Below the pieces are notes generated by a model, which did no database searches, was not told the DNA's origin, and saw nothing but the letters and a program-made list of their open reading frames with translations. From Stieleria mannarensis (GTDB lineage: Bacteria; Planctomycetota; Planctomycetia; Pirellulales; Pirellulaceae): a DNA stretch of 64,000 nucleotides. Location: positions 186,001 through 250,000 of the forward strand of contig NZ_JACEHH010000004.1 of assembly GCF_014154935.1 (NCBI RefSeq), written 5' to 3'. Position numbers and translations under genes: made by a program. Of the stretch, positions 36,473 through 45,991 are shown one piece after another; position 1 is the first letter of the stretch, and every line of letters begins with the position of its first letter.

Positions 36473-37831
36473 ATGACGATTCAGCCCACTTCACGACGGA
36501 CGTTTCTGCGCGGACTCGGCGGCGCAGCACTCTCGCTGCCTTGGATGGAGAGTTTGGTTTCGGCCGGCGATGCGATCGGCGTGCCCAAGCGGATGGCCCA
36601 TTTCTACGTGCCGATCGGTGTCGTCCGACGCGGGTTCTTTCCCGGCGAGGCCAACGATGTGATTCCCAAAGGGAACCTCGGCAACGTGATGGCATCGCTG
36701 GGCAAACAGGATCCGTACTTCAGCGTCAAACCGCTTGGCGAGTTGACGCCCACGATGCAGCCGCTGGAACCGTACAAGAACAAGATTAATTTGATCACCG
36801 GAATGGACCGGACGTTCCAGCAAGGTACCGACGTGCACGCCCAGTGCGCCTCGTGCTACTTGAGCAGCGCGCAACCCTACACGATCAAAGGCACCGCGTG
36901 GCCGTTGGACCGGACCTTGGATCATCTGGTCGCCGATCAGGTCGGCCAAACGACACCCTTCCCGACGCTTGAGTTCAGCTGCAACAGCCACCGCGACAAC
37001 AAAGAATCGATCTACTTTGACAACATCTCCTGGTACGGCACGGGGCACTTGGCTCCGTCGATCCGCGATCCACGCAAGATGTACCACCGGTTGTTTTCGA
37101 CCCAGGAAATCGATCGCTACCGAGACGTGACCGACTTGGTTTTGGAAGACGCCCGATCACTGCAACGCGACCTGGGGTACACCGATCGCGTCAAGTTTGA
37201 CGAGTACTTTGATTCGATTCGCACGATCGAAACCCAGATGGATCGATTGGAGGGGATGAAGGCGGAACTGGCGAACGTTGATTTTGAAGAACCGCCCGAA
37301 GCCTATCTGCCTCGCGGAGAGTACATCCGATTGATGGGTGATCTGATGGTGGTCGCCCTTCAAACCGGGCTGACGAATGTCACGACGTTCATGGTCGGGC
37401 CGGAGCGTTGGGACACGCCGTTCCTGTTTGAAAGCCTGTTCGATTCACCGCGAAGTCATCACCAGATGTCGCACAACCAAACCAAGATGATTGACGATCT
37501 GTTGAAAGTCGATCGTTTTCACATGGAACAATACGCCTACTTGATCGACAAGATGGATCGTGTGGAAGAGTCTGATGGGACATCGTTGTTGGACAACACC
37601 CTGTTCACCTATGGGTCGGGACTCGGCGACGGTTCGACGCACCAGTACAACGACTTGCCGATCATTGTCGCCGGGGGCGGAAACAGCGTTCAATCCGGCC
37701 AGCACATCAACCTGCCCGAAGGCACGCCGCTGGCAAATTTGTGGCTGACCCAGGCTCGTCTGATGGGGTTGGACATGAAACGTTTCGCCGACAGCACCGG
37801 CACCGTCGACCCGCTGTTGGCCGAGCGGTAG
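36473..37831 (+). CDS. DUF1552 family protein with Tat leader, second copy
   Basis: 452 aa from the ATG at 36473; an earlier ATG at 36419 lies inside the DUF1592 gene. Twin-arginine leader SRRTFLRGLGGAALSLPWME. DUF1552 body: RMAHFYVPIGVVRRGFFPGE, INLITGMDRTFQQGTDVHAQ, ASCYLSSAQPYT, SHHQMSHNQ and TLFTYGSGLGDGSTHQYNDL, ending VDPLLAER. A partner of the DUF1592 protein encoded directly upstream; reaction unknown. Only moderately similar to the first copy, so the two pairs probably serve different substrates. Confidence 0.93.
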   Translation: MTIQPTSRRTFLRGLGGAALSLPWMESLVSAGDAIGVPKRMAHFYVPIGVVRRGFFPGEANDVIPKGNLGNVMASLGKQDPYFSVKPLGELTPTMQPLEPYKNKINLITGMDRTFQQGTDVHAQCASCYLSSAQPYTIKGTAWPLDRTLDHLVADQVGQTTPFPTLEFSCNSHRDNKESIYFDNISWYGTGHLAPSIRDPRKMYHRLFSTQEIDRYRDVTDLVLEDARSLQRDLGYTDRVKFDEYFDSIRTIETQMDRLEGMKAELANVDFEEPPEAYLPRGEYIRLMGDLMVVALQTGLTNVTTFMVGPERWDTPFLFESLFDSPRSHHQMSHNQTKMIDDLLKVDRFHMEQYAYLIDKMDRVEESDGTSLLDNTLFTYGSGLGDGSTHQYNDLPIIVAGGGNSVQSGQHINLPEGTPLANLWLTQARLMGLDMKRFADSTGTVDPLLAER

Positions 37832-37855
37832 GGGATGACAGGCCACTGCCTTACC

Positions 37856-37973
37856 GGCCCGTTGATTTAGTCGAAATGAACAAGCAAACGATCAGCCGAT
37901 GGGCGCTAGCCCCGGTTTTGTGGCGGCGAGAACCGCGGCTAGTGCCGTGCGGCTGATCAAATCAACAGGCCGG
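37856..37973. repeat. Nested palindromic element (about 118 bp)
   Basis: Outer arms 37856-37870 and 37959-37973 pair at 14 of 15 bases (CCGGCC.GTTGATTT). Inner arms 37891-37917 and 37931-37957 pair at 22 of 27 bases (ATCAGCCG...GCTAGCC.CGGTT). It sits between the DUF1552 gene and sulfatase 2, same strand; no T-tract follows, so it is more like a mobile palindrome than a terminator. Confidence 0.85.
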
Positions 37974-38035
37974 TCAGCGATCGGCGCATGACACACCCCG
38001 ACGGACCATCCTCTTCGACCTCTCTTGAGAAAGCC

Positions 38036-39367
38036 ATGAAATCACTTAACCCTGACCTGCGATCCGCGGCGTTACTCGTCTTCCTGCTGCTCGCCTCGAT
38101 AGCCGACGCGGCCGACAAACCCAACATTCTGGTCCTGTTTACAGACGATCAAGGCTATGGCGACCTGGGGTGTTACGGAAGCGAAACCAACAAGACGCCG
38201 CGTTTGGACCAACTGGCCGCCGAGGGGACTCGGTTCACTTCGTTCTACTCCCAGACCGTTTGTGGGCCGTCGCGATCGGCGCTGCTGACCGGGCGTCACC
38301 CGCTGCGCAGCAAGGGCTGGGGCATGCCGGCTTCGGAAATCACCTTTGCCGAATTAATTCGTCCGGCGGGATACCAGACCGCGTGCATCGGCAAGTGGGA
38401 TGTGTCCAATCGAAAGGCGATCCTGGATCGGATGCCGCTTGCACAGGGATTTGACTACTACTTCGGGACGCTGGGGGCCAACGACGGCGGCAAGGTTCGA
38501 TTTCATGAGAACAACGAACCGGCCGGGGCGACCGACGACATGGGCAGTCTGACCACGCTGTACACCGACAAAGCGATCGACTTTCTGCGAGAGAAACGCG
38601 ATCCGGAAAAGCCATTCGTGTTGTATGTCGCCCACACGATGATGCATACGATCATCGACGCGTCAGATCGCTTTCGTGGCAAATCGGATGGCGGGCTCTA
38701 TGGTGACGTGGTCGAAGAATTTGATCATGAAACGGGGCGTTTGCTTGACGTCCTTAATGAATTGGAACTGAGCGAAAACACGCTGGTGATCTACACCAGT
38801 GACAATGGGCCTTGGAATCAACCGAAATACACCAGCCGGAAAAAAGGACATCCCAAGGGTTCGATTTTCTGGGGCGATTCAGGACCGCTACGCAACGGCA
38901 AGGGGTCGCCGTATGAGGGCGGTTATCGGTTGCCCTGCATCGTGCGCTGGCCTGGAAAAGTGCCGGCCGGACGGGTTTCGGACGCGATGTTTGCCACCAT
39001 CGACTTCATGCCGACCTTTGCGAATTTGGCCGGATTTGAAGTCCCGACCGACCGGCGGATCGACGGCATCGATCAAACGGACTTGCTGCTGGGAAAACGC
39101 GACACCGGACGCGAGCATTTCTACTTCAACAACGCCGGCGTGCGTCTGGGCAACTGGAAATACCTCAAGCCCGACGCCTACTTTCACGGCTACGCGATCG
39201 AAGACGACCGGCCCAAGGTCGACGAACTCTACAATCTGGAATCCGATCTCGGCGAGCAAACCAACCTGGCCACCACGTATCCCGAGAAGGTGACGGAGTT
39301 AAGGGCATTGATGAAGTCGATCGAAGGCGACGACCCGCCGGAAACGTCACCGATTCAGATCCAGTAG
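38036..39367 (+). CDS. Sulfatase 2 (arylsulfatase family, secreted)
   Basis: 443 aa from the ATG at 38036, with a signal peptide (ALLVFLLLASIADAADKPN); the frame opens at 37988 but that would bury the leader. NILVLFTDDQGYGDLGCYG gives the metal Asp pair, and CGPSRSALLTGR (Cys76) is the formylglycine site. ACIGKWDVS, YTSDNGPWNQ and YEGGYRLPCIVRWPGK are family motifs. Ends ELYNLESDLGEQTNLATTYP, the standard sulfatase tail, with no extra domain. Likely removes sulfate from a polysaccharide; substrate unknown. Confidence 0.94.
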   Translation: MKSLNPDLRSAALLVFLLLASIADAADKPNILVLFTDDQGYGDLGCYGSETNKTPRLDQLAAEGTRFTSFYSQTVCGPSRSALLTGRHPLRSKGWGMPASEITFAELIRPAGYQTACIGKWDVSNRKAILDRMPLAQGFDYYFGTLGANDGGKVRFHENNEPAGATDDMGSLTTLYTDKAIDFLREKRDPEKPFVLYVAHTMMHTIIDASDRFRGKSDGGLYGDVVEEFDHETGRLLDVLNELELSENTLVIYTSDNGPWNQPKYTSRKKGHPKGSIFWGDSGPLRNGKGSPYEGGYRLPCIVRWPGKVPAGRVSDAMFATIDFMPTFANLAGFEVPTDRRIDGIDQTDLLLGKRDTGREHFYFNNAGVRLGNWKYLKPDAYFHGYAIEDDRPKVDELYNLESDLGEQTNLATTYPEKVTELRALMKSIEGDDPPETSPIQIQ

Positions 39368-39451
39368 TACTTCGCGGGACAAAGGTGTCCTGGTGTGGGA
39401 CGTGCTCACGTGGTGCCTATGCCCCTCGCTGCGCTCGACCGTCCTGCCAGA

Positions 39452-39612
39452 CATTGGTGTCTACACAAGTCGGCTCGCAATCTAGGACAGGGCTCCCCTC
39501 TCCCCCGCAAAGCCGGGGGAGAAGGGAGCCATGGTAAATTGTGGAGACACCAATGCCTGCCAAGGAGGGTTAATTTGAAAAACCGCACCACCTTCTGGCG
39601 AAGGTAGCTACG
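39452..39612. repeat. Repeat family B (104 bp) plus a CACCTTCTGGCGAAG unit
   Basis: Outer arms 39452-39468 and 39539-39555 pair at 16 of 17 bases (CATTGGTGTCT.CACAA); inside, 39491-39506 and 39515-39530 form a hairpin at 15 of 16 bases. A second copy is at 48185-48289. At 39589-39612 lies a separate unit, CACCTTCTGGCGAAG then CTACG, that matches 22 of 24 bases at 49733-49756. Both are in the gap between convergent sulfatase 2 and the kinase gene. Confidence 0.88.
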
Positions 39613-39625
39613 TGTTGCCGGAGAT

Positions 39626-42600
39626 TCACGATGGATTGCGATTCACAAAGGCCGCGAGTTCGGTGTCCAGTCGGGCGACTTGTTGCTTGAGTGATTCGAG
39701 CAGGTCGGGGACGGGGGCCAGGTTGTCGTCTTTGCCGAGGGTTTCGATTTGTTCGGCGAGTCGGACGACGGGCTTGGCGCCGAAATTTCCCGCGGCACCT
39801 TTCAGGGTGTGGGCGCCGCGGGCGACGACCTTGGCGTCTGCGGCGGCAAGCGCCGTTTCGATTTCCGAGACACGCTGGGCCGCTTCTTCGCGCAGGACTT
39901 TGGCGATCTCTGTCAAAAAGGCGTCGTTGCAGCCTCTCATCCGGTCGCGGGCGTGTTGGACATTGATGACTTCGTAGCGTTCTTCTCCGCCTCGGGGCGG
40001 CTCGGGTTCATCGACCGGTCGATCCGTCGCGGGCGGGCGCTCGGCCGACGGGGGCTCGGCCGACGGGGGCTCGGCCGAGGGGGGCTCGGGAACGTTTCGT
40101 TTCAGGACCATTGCCAATTCCTCGGGATCAACGGGTTTGCTGATGTAATCATCCATTCCGGCTTGGAGGCATCGTTCCCGGTCACCTTTCATCGCCGCGG
40201 CGGTCATGGCGACGATCGGGATGTGATTTCCGGTGCTCGCTTCTTCGGCACGAATCAACTCGGTGGCTTCTTTTCCGTCCATGACGGGCATCTGCCAGTC
40301 CATCAGGATGACGTCAAAGTCTCCGTTTCGCCAAGCCTCGACTCCCTGGCTTCCGTCGCCGGCGACGTGAACCTCGTGGCCCATCCGCTCGAGCAGGCCG
40401 GTGGCGACACGTTGGTTGACATAGCCGTCTTCGACCATCAACACGCGTAGCGGAACATCGGCTTTTTCGATCTGCTCCTCGCGATCATCAGCGTCGATTG
40501 CATCGGGCGACACCATGACGCCCAGGATCGTTTCCAGAAATTCCGATTGCACGACGGGCTTGGTGACGTAGCGAGCGACGCCCAAGTCGCGACACCTCTG
40601 TTTATCCTCGCTGACGGCCGAGGAGATGATGATGATTTTGGTGTCGCGCAGCTGGTCGTCCTCCATCATCGTGGTTGCCACGTCGTAGCCGTTCATGTTC
40701 GGCATCACGCAGTCCAACAAAATCAGATGGTACGGTGCCTTGTCCGCAGCCGCTCGCCGCAGTTCCTCCAGCGCGCCCGGTCCGTCGGGCACACATTTGG
40801 GTGCCAGCCCCCAAGATTGGAGCATTTCGTCAAAGATCCGGCGGTTGGTCTGATTGTCGTCGACGACCAGCACCGGCAATCCGGCCAGATCCGCCAGTGC
40901 GGCCGGCGGCGACGTTTCAAGCGGCTGGCCGAGTTCCAGGGGGATGCTGAAATGGAACGTCGTTCCGTCGCCCAACTCGCTTTCCACCCAGATCCGGCCG
41001 CCCATCATCGCGACCAATTGACCGGAGATCGTCAGCCCCAGTCCGGTGCCGCCGTACTGCCGCGTGGTCGACGCGTCGACTTGTGAGAACGACTCGAAAA
41101 TCGTGTCCTGTTTTTCCTCCGGGATGCCGATTCCGGTGTCGCGAACCGAGAAATGAAGCTGGGCGGTCTGTCCGTCAGGGTGTTCCGATTCGACGGCGAC
41201 AACGATCTCGCCCGTTTCGGTAAACTTCATCGCGTTGCCGACCAGGTTCACGATGATCTGACGCAACCGCCCGGGGTCGCCGACAACCACTTGCGGGGCT
41301 TCCGGATCGACGCGGCAGGCCAATTCCAGACCTTTCTCTGCGGCGCGATGGCCGAGTGATCGGACCGTCCGTTCGACCACGTCACGGAGGTCAAAGGCGA
41401 TCGATTCCAGTTCCAATTTTCCGGCTTCGATCTTGGAAAAGTCCAGGATGTCGTTCAGCAAACGCAACAGCGAATCGGCCGAACCACGGACCATGCCCAG
41501 GTACTCGCGTTGTTCGGGCTTCAGCGGCGTCCCTTCGAGCAATTCGGACATCCCGATGATCCCGTTCATCGGCGTGCGAATCTCATGGCTCATATTGGCC
41601 AGGAATTCGCTTTTCGCCCGATTCGCCTGCTCTGCTTCTACGCGGGCCTGTTGCAGATGAAGATTGGACTGGGCGAGATCTCGGGTGCGCTGGTCGACTC
41701 GATCTTCCAGCGTGACTTGGGCACGCACCAGTTCGTCGGTCATGTGATTGAATGACGTGGCCAATTGTCCGAGTTCATCATCGGATGCGATGGCGACGCG
41801 AGCATAACGGTCTCCGCCGGCGATCCTGTCGGCGGTCTGGGCGAGTTGTGAGATCGGGGCGGTAAATCGCTTTGCCAAGGCAAACGCGGCCAGCACGCTT
41901 AGCAACACCAGTGCCGCTTCGAGCAGCCATTGAGTGTTGCGCAGTTTGACGATCGGCGCGAACGCTTCCTCGCGGTCCATTTTGACGACCATGCCCCAAC
42001 GATCGAATTCGGGGTCTTGAAACTTGATCGGTCGCCAGGCGCACAGAACATCGACCCCGGCGTAGCGGCTGATGTCCTGGTCGTGATCGCCGTTGATCGC
42101 CTGGCTCATCACTTCGGCATCAGTGCTGGCCAGAGAATCTTCGTTGCGTTTTGCTGAGGGGATCAAATAGTGCAACTGTTCGCCTCGTCTGGCGGCGATC
42201 AGCACTTCACCGGACGCTCCCAACCCGGTCGTGTCGTGCAGGATGTTGGCCAAGCGATCGACGTCCAGCCGTACCACCACCACCCCCAGAAAATCTCCGT
42301 CGTTGGTTTTCGCCGGAGCCGTCAACCAGGCCACAAATTTCCCCGCATCGTCGCGAAACGGAGTCCCCAGATGGGTACCGGAGCGACCTTGTCGGTAATC
42401 AGGGTGATCGGAGAGGTCTTGGCCAAGCTCGCCGGAGTCGGTGGAGGTGATCACGCGGCCCTGGAGGTCGGTGATCGAGATGGCGAGAAACTCCTCGGTG
42501 CTGGACTTGGCGTCGCGGAGGATTCGTTCGGCCCCCTGCCGGAACTTTTCCTCGTCGATTTCGTCGTGAATCCGCTCGTCCAGATAGCCGCGCAGACGCG

Positions 42601-42817
42601 TCCGACTGGCGACTAACGCCACGCGTTCCTTCTGTTGATTGACGTACGCCAAGACACGCTGCTGGCGATCGTGTGCGACGGTCTTCAGTCGCGCGTGAAT
42701 CTGCGTGGTCACACCGCGTTTGGCGAATTGGTAATTCGTCAGATTCGCCAACGTCGCGGTGAAGAACACGACCAGCGCAACGAAAATCGTCAGTTTGGTT
42801 TGAAGGTTTAGCTGCAT
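39626..42817 (-). CDS. Hybrid sensor histidine kinase with two receiver domains and Hpt
   Basis: 1,063 aa. TM near residues 9-26; an extracytoplasmic double-Cache-like sensor (to about 295); second TM near 300-318; HAMP (about 318-370); coiled coil; kinase with MSHEIRTPMNGIIGM (His411) and ATPase boxes DILDFSKIEAGKLEL, GNAMKFTETG, DTGIGIPEE and GGTGLGLTIS. First receiver from VLVVDDNQTNRR with Asp near 700 (LLDCVMPNMNG); second from VLMVEDGYVNQR with Asp near 838 (LMDWQMPVMDG); C-terminal Hpt with HTLKGAAGN near 1000. Between the second receiver and Hpt, PPSAE is repeated three times by a 15-bp tandem repeat. A full internal phosphorelay; its output partner is not in the window. 27 bases after the oxidoreductase gene. 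Confidence 0.94.
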   Translation of the reverse strand: MQLNLQTKLTIFVALVVFFTATLANLTNYQFAKRGVTTQIHARLKTVAHDRQQRVLAYVNQQKERVALVASRTRLRGYLDERIHDEIDEEKFRQGAERILRDAKSSTEEFLAISITDLQGRVITSTDSGELGQDLSDHPDYRQGRSGTHLGTPFRDDAGKFVAWLTAPAKTNDGDFLGVVVVRLDVDRLANILHDTTGLGASGEVLIAARRGEQLHYLIPSAKRNEDSLASTDAEVMSQAINGDHDQDISRYAGVDVLCAWRPIKFQDPEFDRWGMVVKMDREEAFAPIVKLRNTQWLLEAALVLLSVLAAFALAKRFTAPISQLAQTADRIAGGDRYARVAIASDDELGQLATSFNHMTDELVRAQVTLEDRVDQRTRDLAQSNLHLQQARVEAEQANRAKSEFLANMSHEIRTPMNGIIGMSELLEGTPLKPEQREYLGMVRGSADSLLRLLNDILDFSKIEAGKLELESIAFDLRDVVERTVRSLGHRAAEKGLELACRVDPEAPQVVVGDPGRLRQIIVNLVGNAMKFTETGEIVVAVESEHPDGQTAQLHFSVRDTGIGIPEEKQDTIFESFSQVDASTTRQYGGTGLGLTISGQLVAMMGGRIWVESELGDGTTFHFSIPLELGQPLETSPPAALADLAGLPVLVVDDNQTNRRIFDEMLQSWGLAPKCVPDGPGALEELRRAAADKAPYHLILLDCVMPNMNGYDVATTMMEDDQLRDTKIIIISSAVSEDKQRCRDLGVARYVTKPVVQSEFLETILGVMVSPDAIDADDREEQIEKADVPLRVLMVEDGYVNQRVATGLLERMGHEVHVAGDGSQGVEAWRNGDFDVILMDWQMPVMDGKEATELIRAEEASTGNHIPIVAMTAAAMKGDRERCLQAGMDDYISKPVDPEELAMVLKRNVPEPPSAEPPSAEPPSAERPPATDRPVDEPEPPRGGEERYEVINVQHARDRMRGCNDAFLTEIAKVLREEAAQRVSEIETALAAADAKVVARGAHTLKGAAGNFGAKPVVRLAEQIETLGKDDNLAPVPDLLESLKQQVARLDTELAAFVNRNPS

Positions 42818-42844
42818 CCCGATGATTGTACGTAGGCAGTGCGA

Positions 42845-44428
42845 TTAGAGATCGCGCAGAATGATCCCCGCCGCGTTTCGTCCACAGGCGCCCATCACGC
42901 CACCCCCGGGATGTGACGCCGCGCCGCACAGATACAGTCCGTTGACCGGGGTGCGGTGATCTGACCAACCGATCAGCGGGCGAGACGGCCCGAGTTGGTG
43001 GAGGTGCATCGCCCCCTGCATAATATTGCCACCGGTCAACCCATAGGTCCGTTCCAGGTCCAGCGGCGTCATCGCATGCGTGAATAGGATCTTGTCTCGG
43101 ATATCGGGCGCAAACGCCTGCAAGGTGTCGATGCAGTTTTCGACCCACGCATCTTTTTCCCGATCCCAGTGCCGGTCGCCGGACAGTTGGTAGGGAGCGT
43201 ATTGGACGAACATCGACAAGACATGTTTCCCCGGCGGGGCCAGCGTGTCGTCGACGTTGGACGGGATCGTCATCTCCAAGACCGGTCGGCTGCTGAAATC
43301 TCCCGCCAGAGCTTCCTGGTATCCGCGTTCGATGTATTGCATGTTTGGCGTGGTGTGAATCGTCCCACGCAGCAATTGTGGATCGACGCCGAAATCGGGC
43401 AGGGCGTCCAGGGCAAGGTTGATTTTGCCGCTGGCCGAGGAGTAATCGATATTCCGGACTTGCGCGATGAATCCCTCGGGCAGGTGCCGCGAGTCCAGCA
43501 GTCGAAGTAGGGTGCGGTTGGCATCGACTCCCGAGGCGACGGATTTGCCAAGGAACTCGCCCTCGGACGTCGACACGCCGCGCACGGCACCGTTTTCCAC
43601 CAGGATCTCAGTGACTTCGATGTCGGTTTTGATATCGACCCGCAAATCGCGACAGGCCTGTTGGAGGGCAGCGGCCAGCCCGCCCATGCCGCCCTTGATG
43701 TAGCCCCAAACGCCGCGTGCCCCTCCGGCGTCGCCCATCACATGGTGCAGCAACACGTAGGCGCTGCCGGGTGAGGATGGCCCGTGAAAGGCACCGATGA
43801 TCGCATCGGTCGCCAACGTGCCCTTGAGCAGGTCGGATTCAAACCAGCGGTTCAAAATGCGATCGGCCGCACCGGTCAACACCTCCATCGCGCCGGGATT
43901 CTCATACAGCAACCGCTTCATCAGCAAACCGTGCTTCATCCCGCCGACCAGATTCTTGGTCTTGTCCACCCAGCCCATCGTTCGATGACGGGTGGGCAAT
44001 TGGGGCGGCACGGTTTTCAACAGCGGTTCCAACCGCTCGGCGATCTCGGTCAGCATCGTTTCGTACGCCGGGAACGCTTCGGCGTCCTTTTTGCTAAATT
44101 CCGAGATCGATTCGTAATTGCGTTGGGCGTCGTGTCCCAGGACCAGGTGCCGGCCCTGACCGTCGAAGGTGATCGACGACGGGTCGCGTCGCAGCACCTG
44201 GTACCCGTACTCTTTCAACCGCAGTTCGGCGATGACTTCCGGCAGCAGCAAACTGACGACATAGGCGGCGGGGGAAAACCGAAAGCCCGGATACAGTTCT
44301 TCGGTCGTCGCACACCCGCCCAGGGTCCCACGTCGCTCCAGCACACAGACATTCTTGCCGGCCTTGGCCAGGTAGGCGGCTGTGATTAATCCGTTGTGGC
44401 CACCGCCGATGATGATTGTGTCGTACAT
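42845..44428 (-). CDS. FAD-dependent oxidoreductase, phytoene desaturase / PYROXD2-like
   Basis: 527 aa. N-terminal FAD Rossmann motif IIGGGHNGLITAAYLAKAG with VCVLERRGTLGGC, and the C-terminal GLYLCGAASHPGGGVMGACG that closes the FAD site in the CrtI/amine oxidase family. KGGMGGLAAALQQACRD and DIKTDIEVTEILVENGAV match the family core. The sequence TRHRTMGWVDKTKNLVGG lies in the substrate-domain insert. Closest by feel to the PYROXD2-type branch and not to true carotenoid desaturases, so carotenoid synthesis should not be assumed. No leader. Downstream of Gfo/Idh/MocA by 44 bases. Confidence 0.88.
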   Translation of the reverse strand: MYDTIIIGGGHNGLITAAYLAKAGKNVCVLERRGTLGGCATTEELYPGFRFSPAAYVVSLLLPEVIAELRLKEYGYQVLRRDPSSITFDGQGRHLVLGHDAQRNYESISEFSKKDAEAFPAYETMLTEIAERLEPLLKTVPPQLPTRHRTMGWVDKTKNLVGGMKHGLLMKRLLYENPGAMEVLTGAADRILNRWFESDLLKGTLATDAIIGAFHGPSSPGSAYVLLHHVMGDAGGARGVWGYIKGGMGGLAAALQQACRDLRVDIKTDIEVTEILVENGAVRGVSTSEGEFLGKSVASGVDANRTLLRLLDSRHLPEGFIAQVRNIDYSSASGKINLALDALPDFGVDPQLLRGTIHTTPNMQYIERGYQEALAGDFSSRPVLEMTIPSNVDDTLAPPGKHVLSMFVQYAPYQLSGDRHWDREKDAWVENCIDTLQAFAPDIRDKILFTHAMTPLDLERTYGLTGGNIMQGAMHLHQLGPSRPLIGWSDHRTPVNGLYLCGAASHPGGGVMGACGRNAAGIILRDL

Positions 44429-44472
44429 ATGGGATGATAGCGAGCGTCGCTACGACGAAGTCGGCTGTTCAG

Positions 44473-45789
44473 TTAAACCGGGTCGACTTCCCAGCCTTTG
44501 CGGAAATGCGACATCAAGTATTGTTCGACGTTGTCATTGCCGCTGGCTTTGAAGGCTTTGGCGTCCCAGTCAAACCCGCCGCCGGCGCGATAGGCGGTGT
44601 TGGCCAGCAAGACCGCTTCGGCCAACGGACCGGTGTAATCGACGAAGTCACAGGTCGACCTCGGCCCGCCCTTACAGGCATCGATCCATTCCTGGTGGAA
44701 TCCCGGTGACTTGGGAATTGTTTTTTCGGGAGCCTCGGGGTGGCCGCCGTCTTGGAGCGTGACCTTGTATCCGTTGAAACCTGCGTCGATCGTCCCCTTG
44801 GTGCCGACGAACAGAGTGTTACTGCCCTTTTGGGGGACCGTCTTGTGTCGCTTGAACACTTCGCTAAGCGATCCGTGCCACCAGTGCAACGTCAACGCTC
44901 CGTGACCTTGTTCGGCGGGGAACTCCAGCCGGGTCTTCATCGACTTGGGTGTCCGCAGGGGATCGATTTGGTCGGCACTGGGGACTTCATCCAGATCGAC
45001 ACGGTCGGGGTACTTCAGTTGCAACGCCCAGAAGGGGATGTCCAGGATGTGGCAACCCCAGTTGCCGGTTTCGCCGGTGCCGTAGTCCCACCAGAAACGC
45101 CATTTGTACGGGCAGTACTCGGGTGAATAGGGGCGTTCTTGGGCCGGCCCCTGCCACAGATCCCAGTTCAGATGGCTGGGGACCGGGGGAAACTCTGTCG
45201 GCATGTCCGGCATGCCACGTGAGCCGCCGATCGCGCAGTACACCTCGGTGACATCGCCGATCATTCCCGATCGGACCGCTTCGACGGTGCGGGCCATGCC
45301 TTCGTTGGCGTGCCGTTGGTTGCCGAGCTGGGTGGCGACGTTCATCTTCTTGGCGATCTTGGTCAGCTCGCGCGCTTCCCAGACCGTGTGGGCGAGCGGC
45401 TTTTCACAATACACGTGCTTGCCCATCAGCATCGCCTGGCGGGCCGGGTGAAAATGGGTGTGATCGGGCGTGCTGATGACGACGGCGTCGATTTGCTTGT
45501 CCATTTGATCCAGCATCACGCGGAAATCTTGGAACTTGCGCGCCTTGTCGAATTCTTGAAAACGCTTGCCCGCTTTGACCTCGTCAACGTCGCACATCGC
45601 AACGATGTTTTCACCGTCAACGCCGCTGACGTTTGCCGACCCGCGTCCGCCGACCCCAATGCAGGCGACGTTCAGTTTGTCATTGGGCGATGCCGCACGG
45701 GCCGTCGCAGAGGAGCCCAGCCAGTAGCCGCCGGAAAGGACAGCGGAGGTTTTCAGAAAGTTCCGTCGCGAATCGGAAGGGCGTTTCAT
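44473..45789 (-). CDS. Gfo/Idh/MocA-family oxidoreductase with Tat leader (1)
   Basis: 438 aa. Tat leader (SRRNFLKTSAVLSGGYW), so exported with its nicotinamide cofactor. Rossmann motif VACIGVGGRGSANVSG near residue 40, ISTPDHTHFHPARQAM, and YCEKPLAHTVWEARELT with the catalytic EKP Lys. GNQRHANEGMARTVE and WWDYGTGETGNWGCHILDIP are typical of the planctomycete secreted branch. Substrate probably a sugar or inositol derivative in the periplasm; unknown. First gene of a possible minus-strand transcript with the CrtI-like gene and the kinase. Confidence 0.93.
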   Translation of the reverse strand: MKRPSDSRRNFLKTSAVLSGGYWLGSSATARAASPNDKLNVACIGVGGRGSANVSGVDGENIVAMCDVDEVKAGKRFQEFDKARKFQDFRVMLDQMDKQIDAVVISTPDHTHFHPARQAMLMGKHVYCEKPLAHTVWEARELTKIAKKMNVATQLGNQRHANEGMARTVEAVRSGMIGDVTEVYCAIGGSRGMPDMPTEFPPVPSHLNWDLWQGPAQERPYSPEYCPYKWRFWWDYGTGETGNWGCHILDIPFWALQLKYPDRVDLDEVPSADQIDPLRTPKSMKTRLEFPAEQGHGALTLHWWHGSLSEVFKRHKTVPQKGSNTLFVGTKGTIDAGFNGYKVTLQDGGHPEAPEKTIPKSPGFHQEWIDACKGGPRSTCDFVDYTGPLAEAVLLANTAYRAGGGFDWDAKAFKASGNDNVEQYLMSHFRKGWEVDPV

Positions 45790-45911
45790 GGTTGAATCCG
45801 GATGAAATGCGAGGGGGAATGAATCAGGTGGGTGCGGATACTATAGTCTACGGCCTGTCCGACGATCCTGCACGTGTGGTGCGGCTTCCGAACTCGGTTT
45901 GTCACCAACGG

Positions 45912-45991
45912 CGCTGGTGTGCAGGCTTTAGCCGCCCGGGTCGCTGCTTCGCAGCGAGGGGAATCTTCTGAAGGCTAGCTAGACACCAACG
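45912..45991. repeat. Repeat family C (GCTGGTGT...AGACACCAACG)
   Basis: Ends CGCTGGTGT and ACACCAACG are inverted; the interior TCGCTGCTTCGCAGCGAGGG then GAATC, CTGAAGGCTAG matches 51402-51445. The right end overlaps the 3' end of the RlmA-like gene: GTTGGTGTCTAG on the minus strand codes its last two residues and stop. Confidence 0.82.

Noticed and set aside
42845-44428. Carotenoid (phytoene) desaturase identity
   Set aside because: Shares the fold, but no crtB or other carotenoid genes are nearby and the motifs fit PYROXD2-like proteins as well or better.
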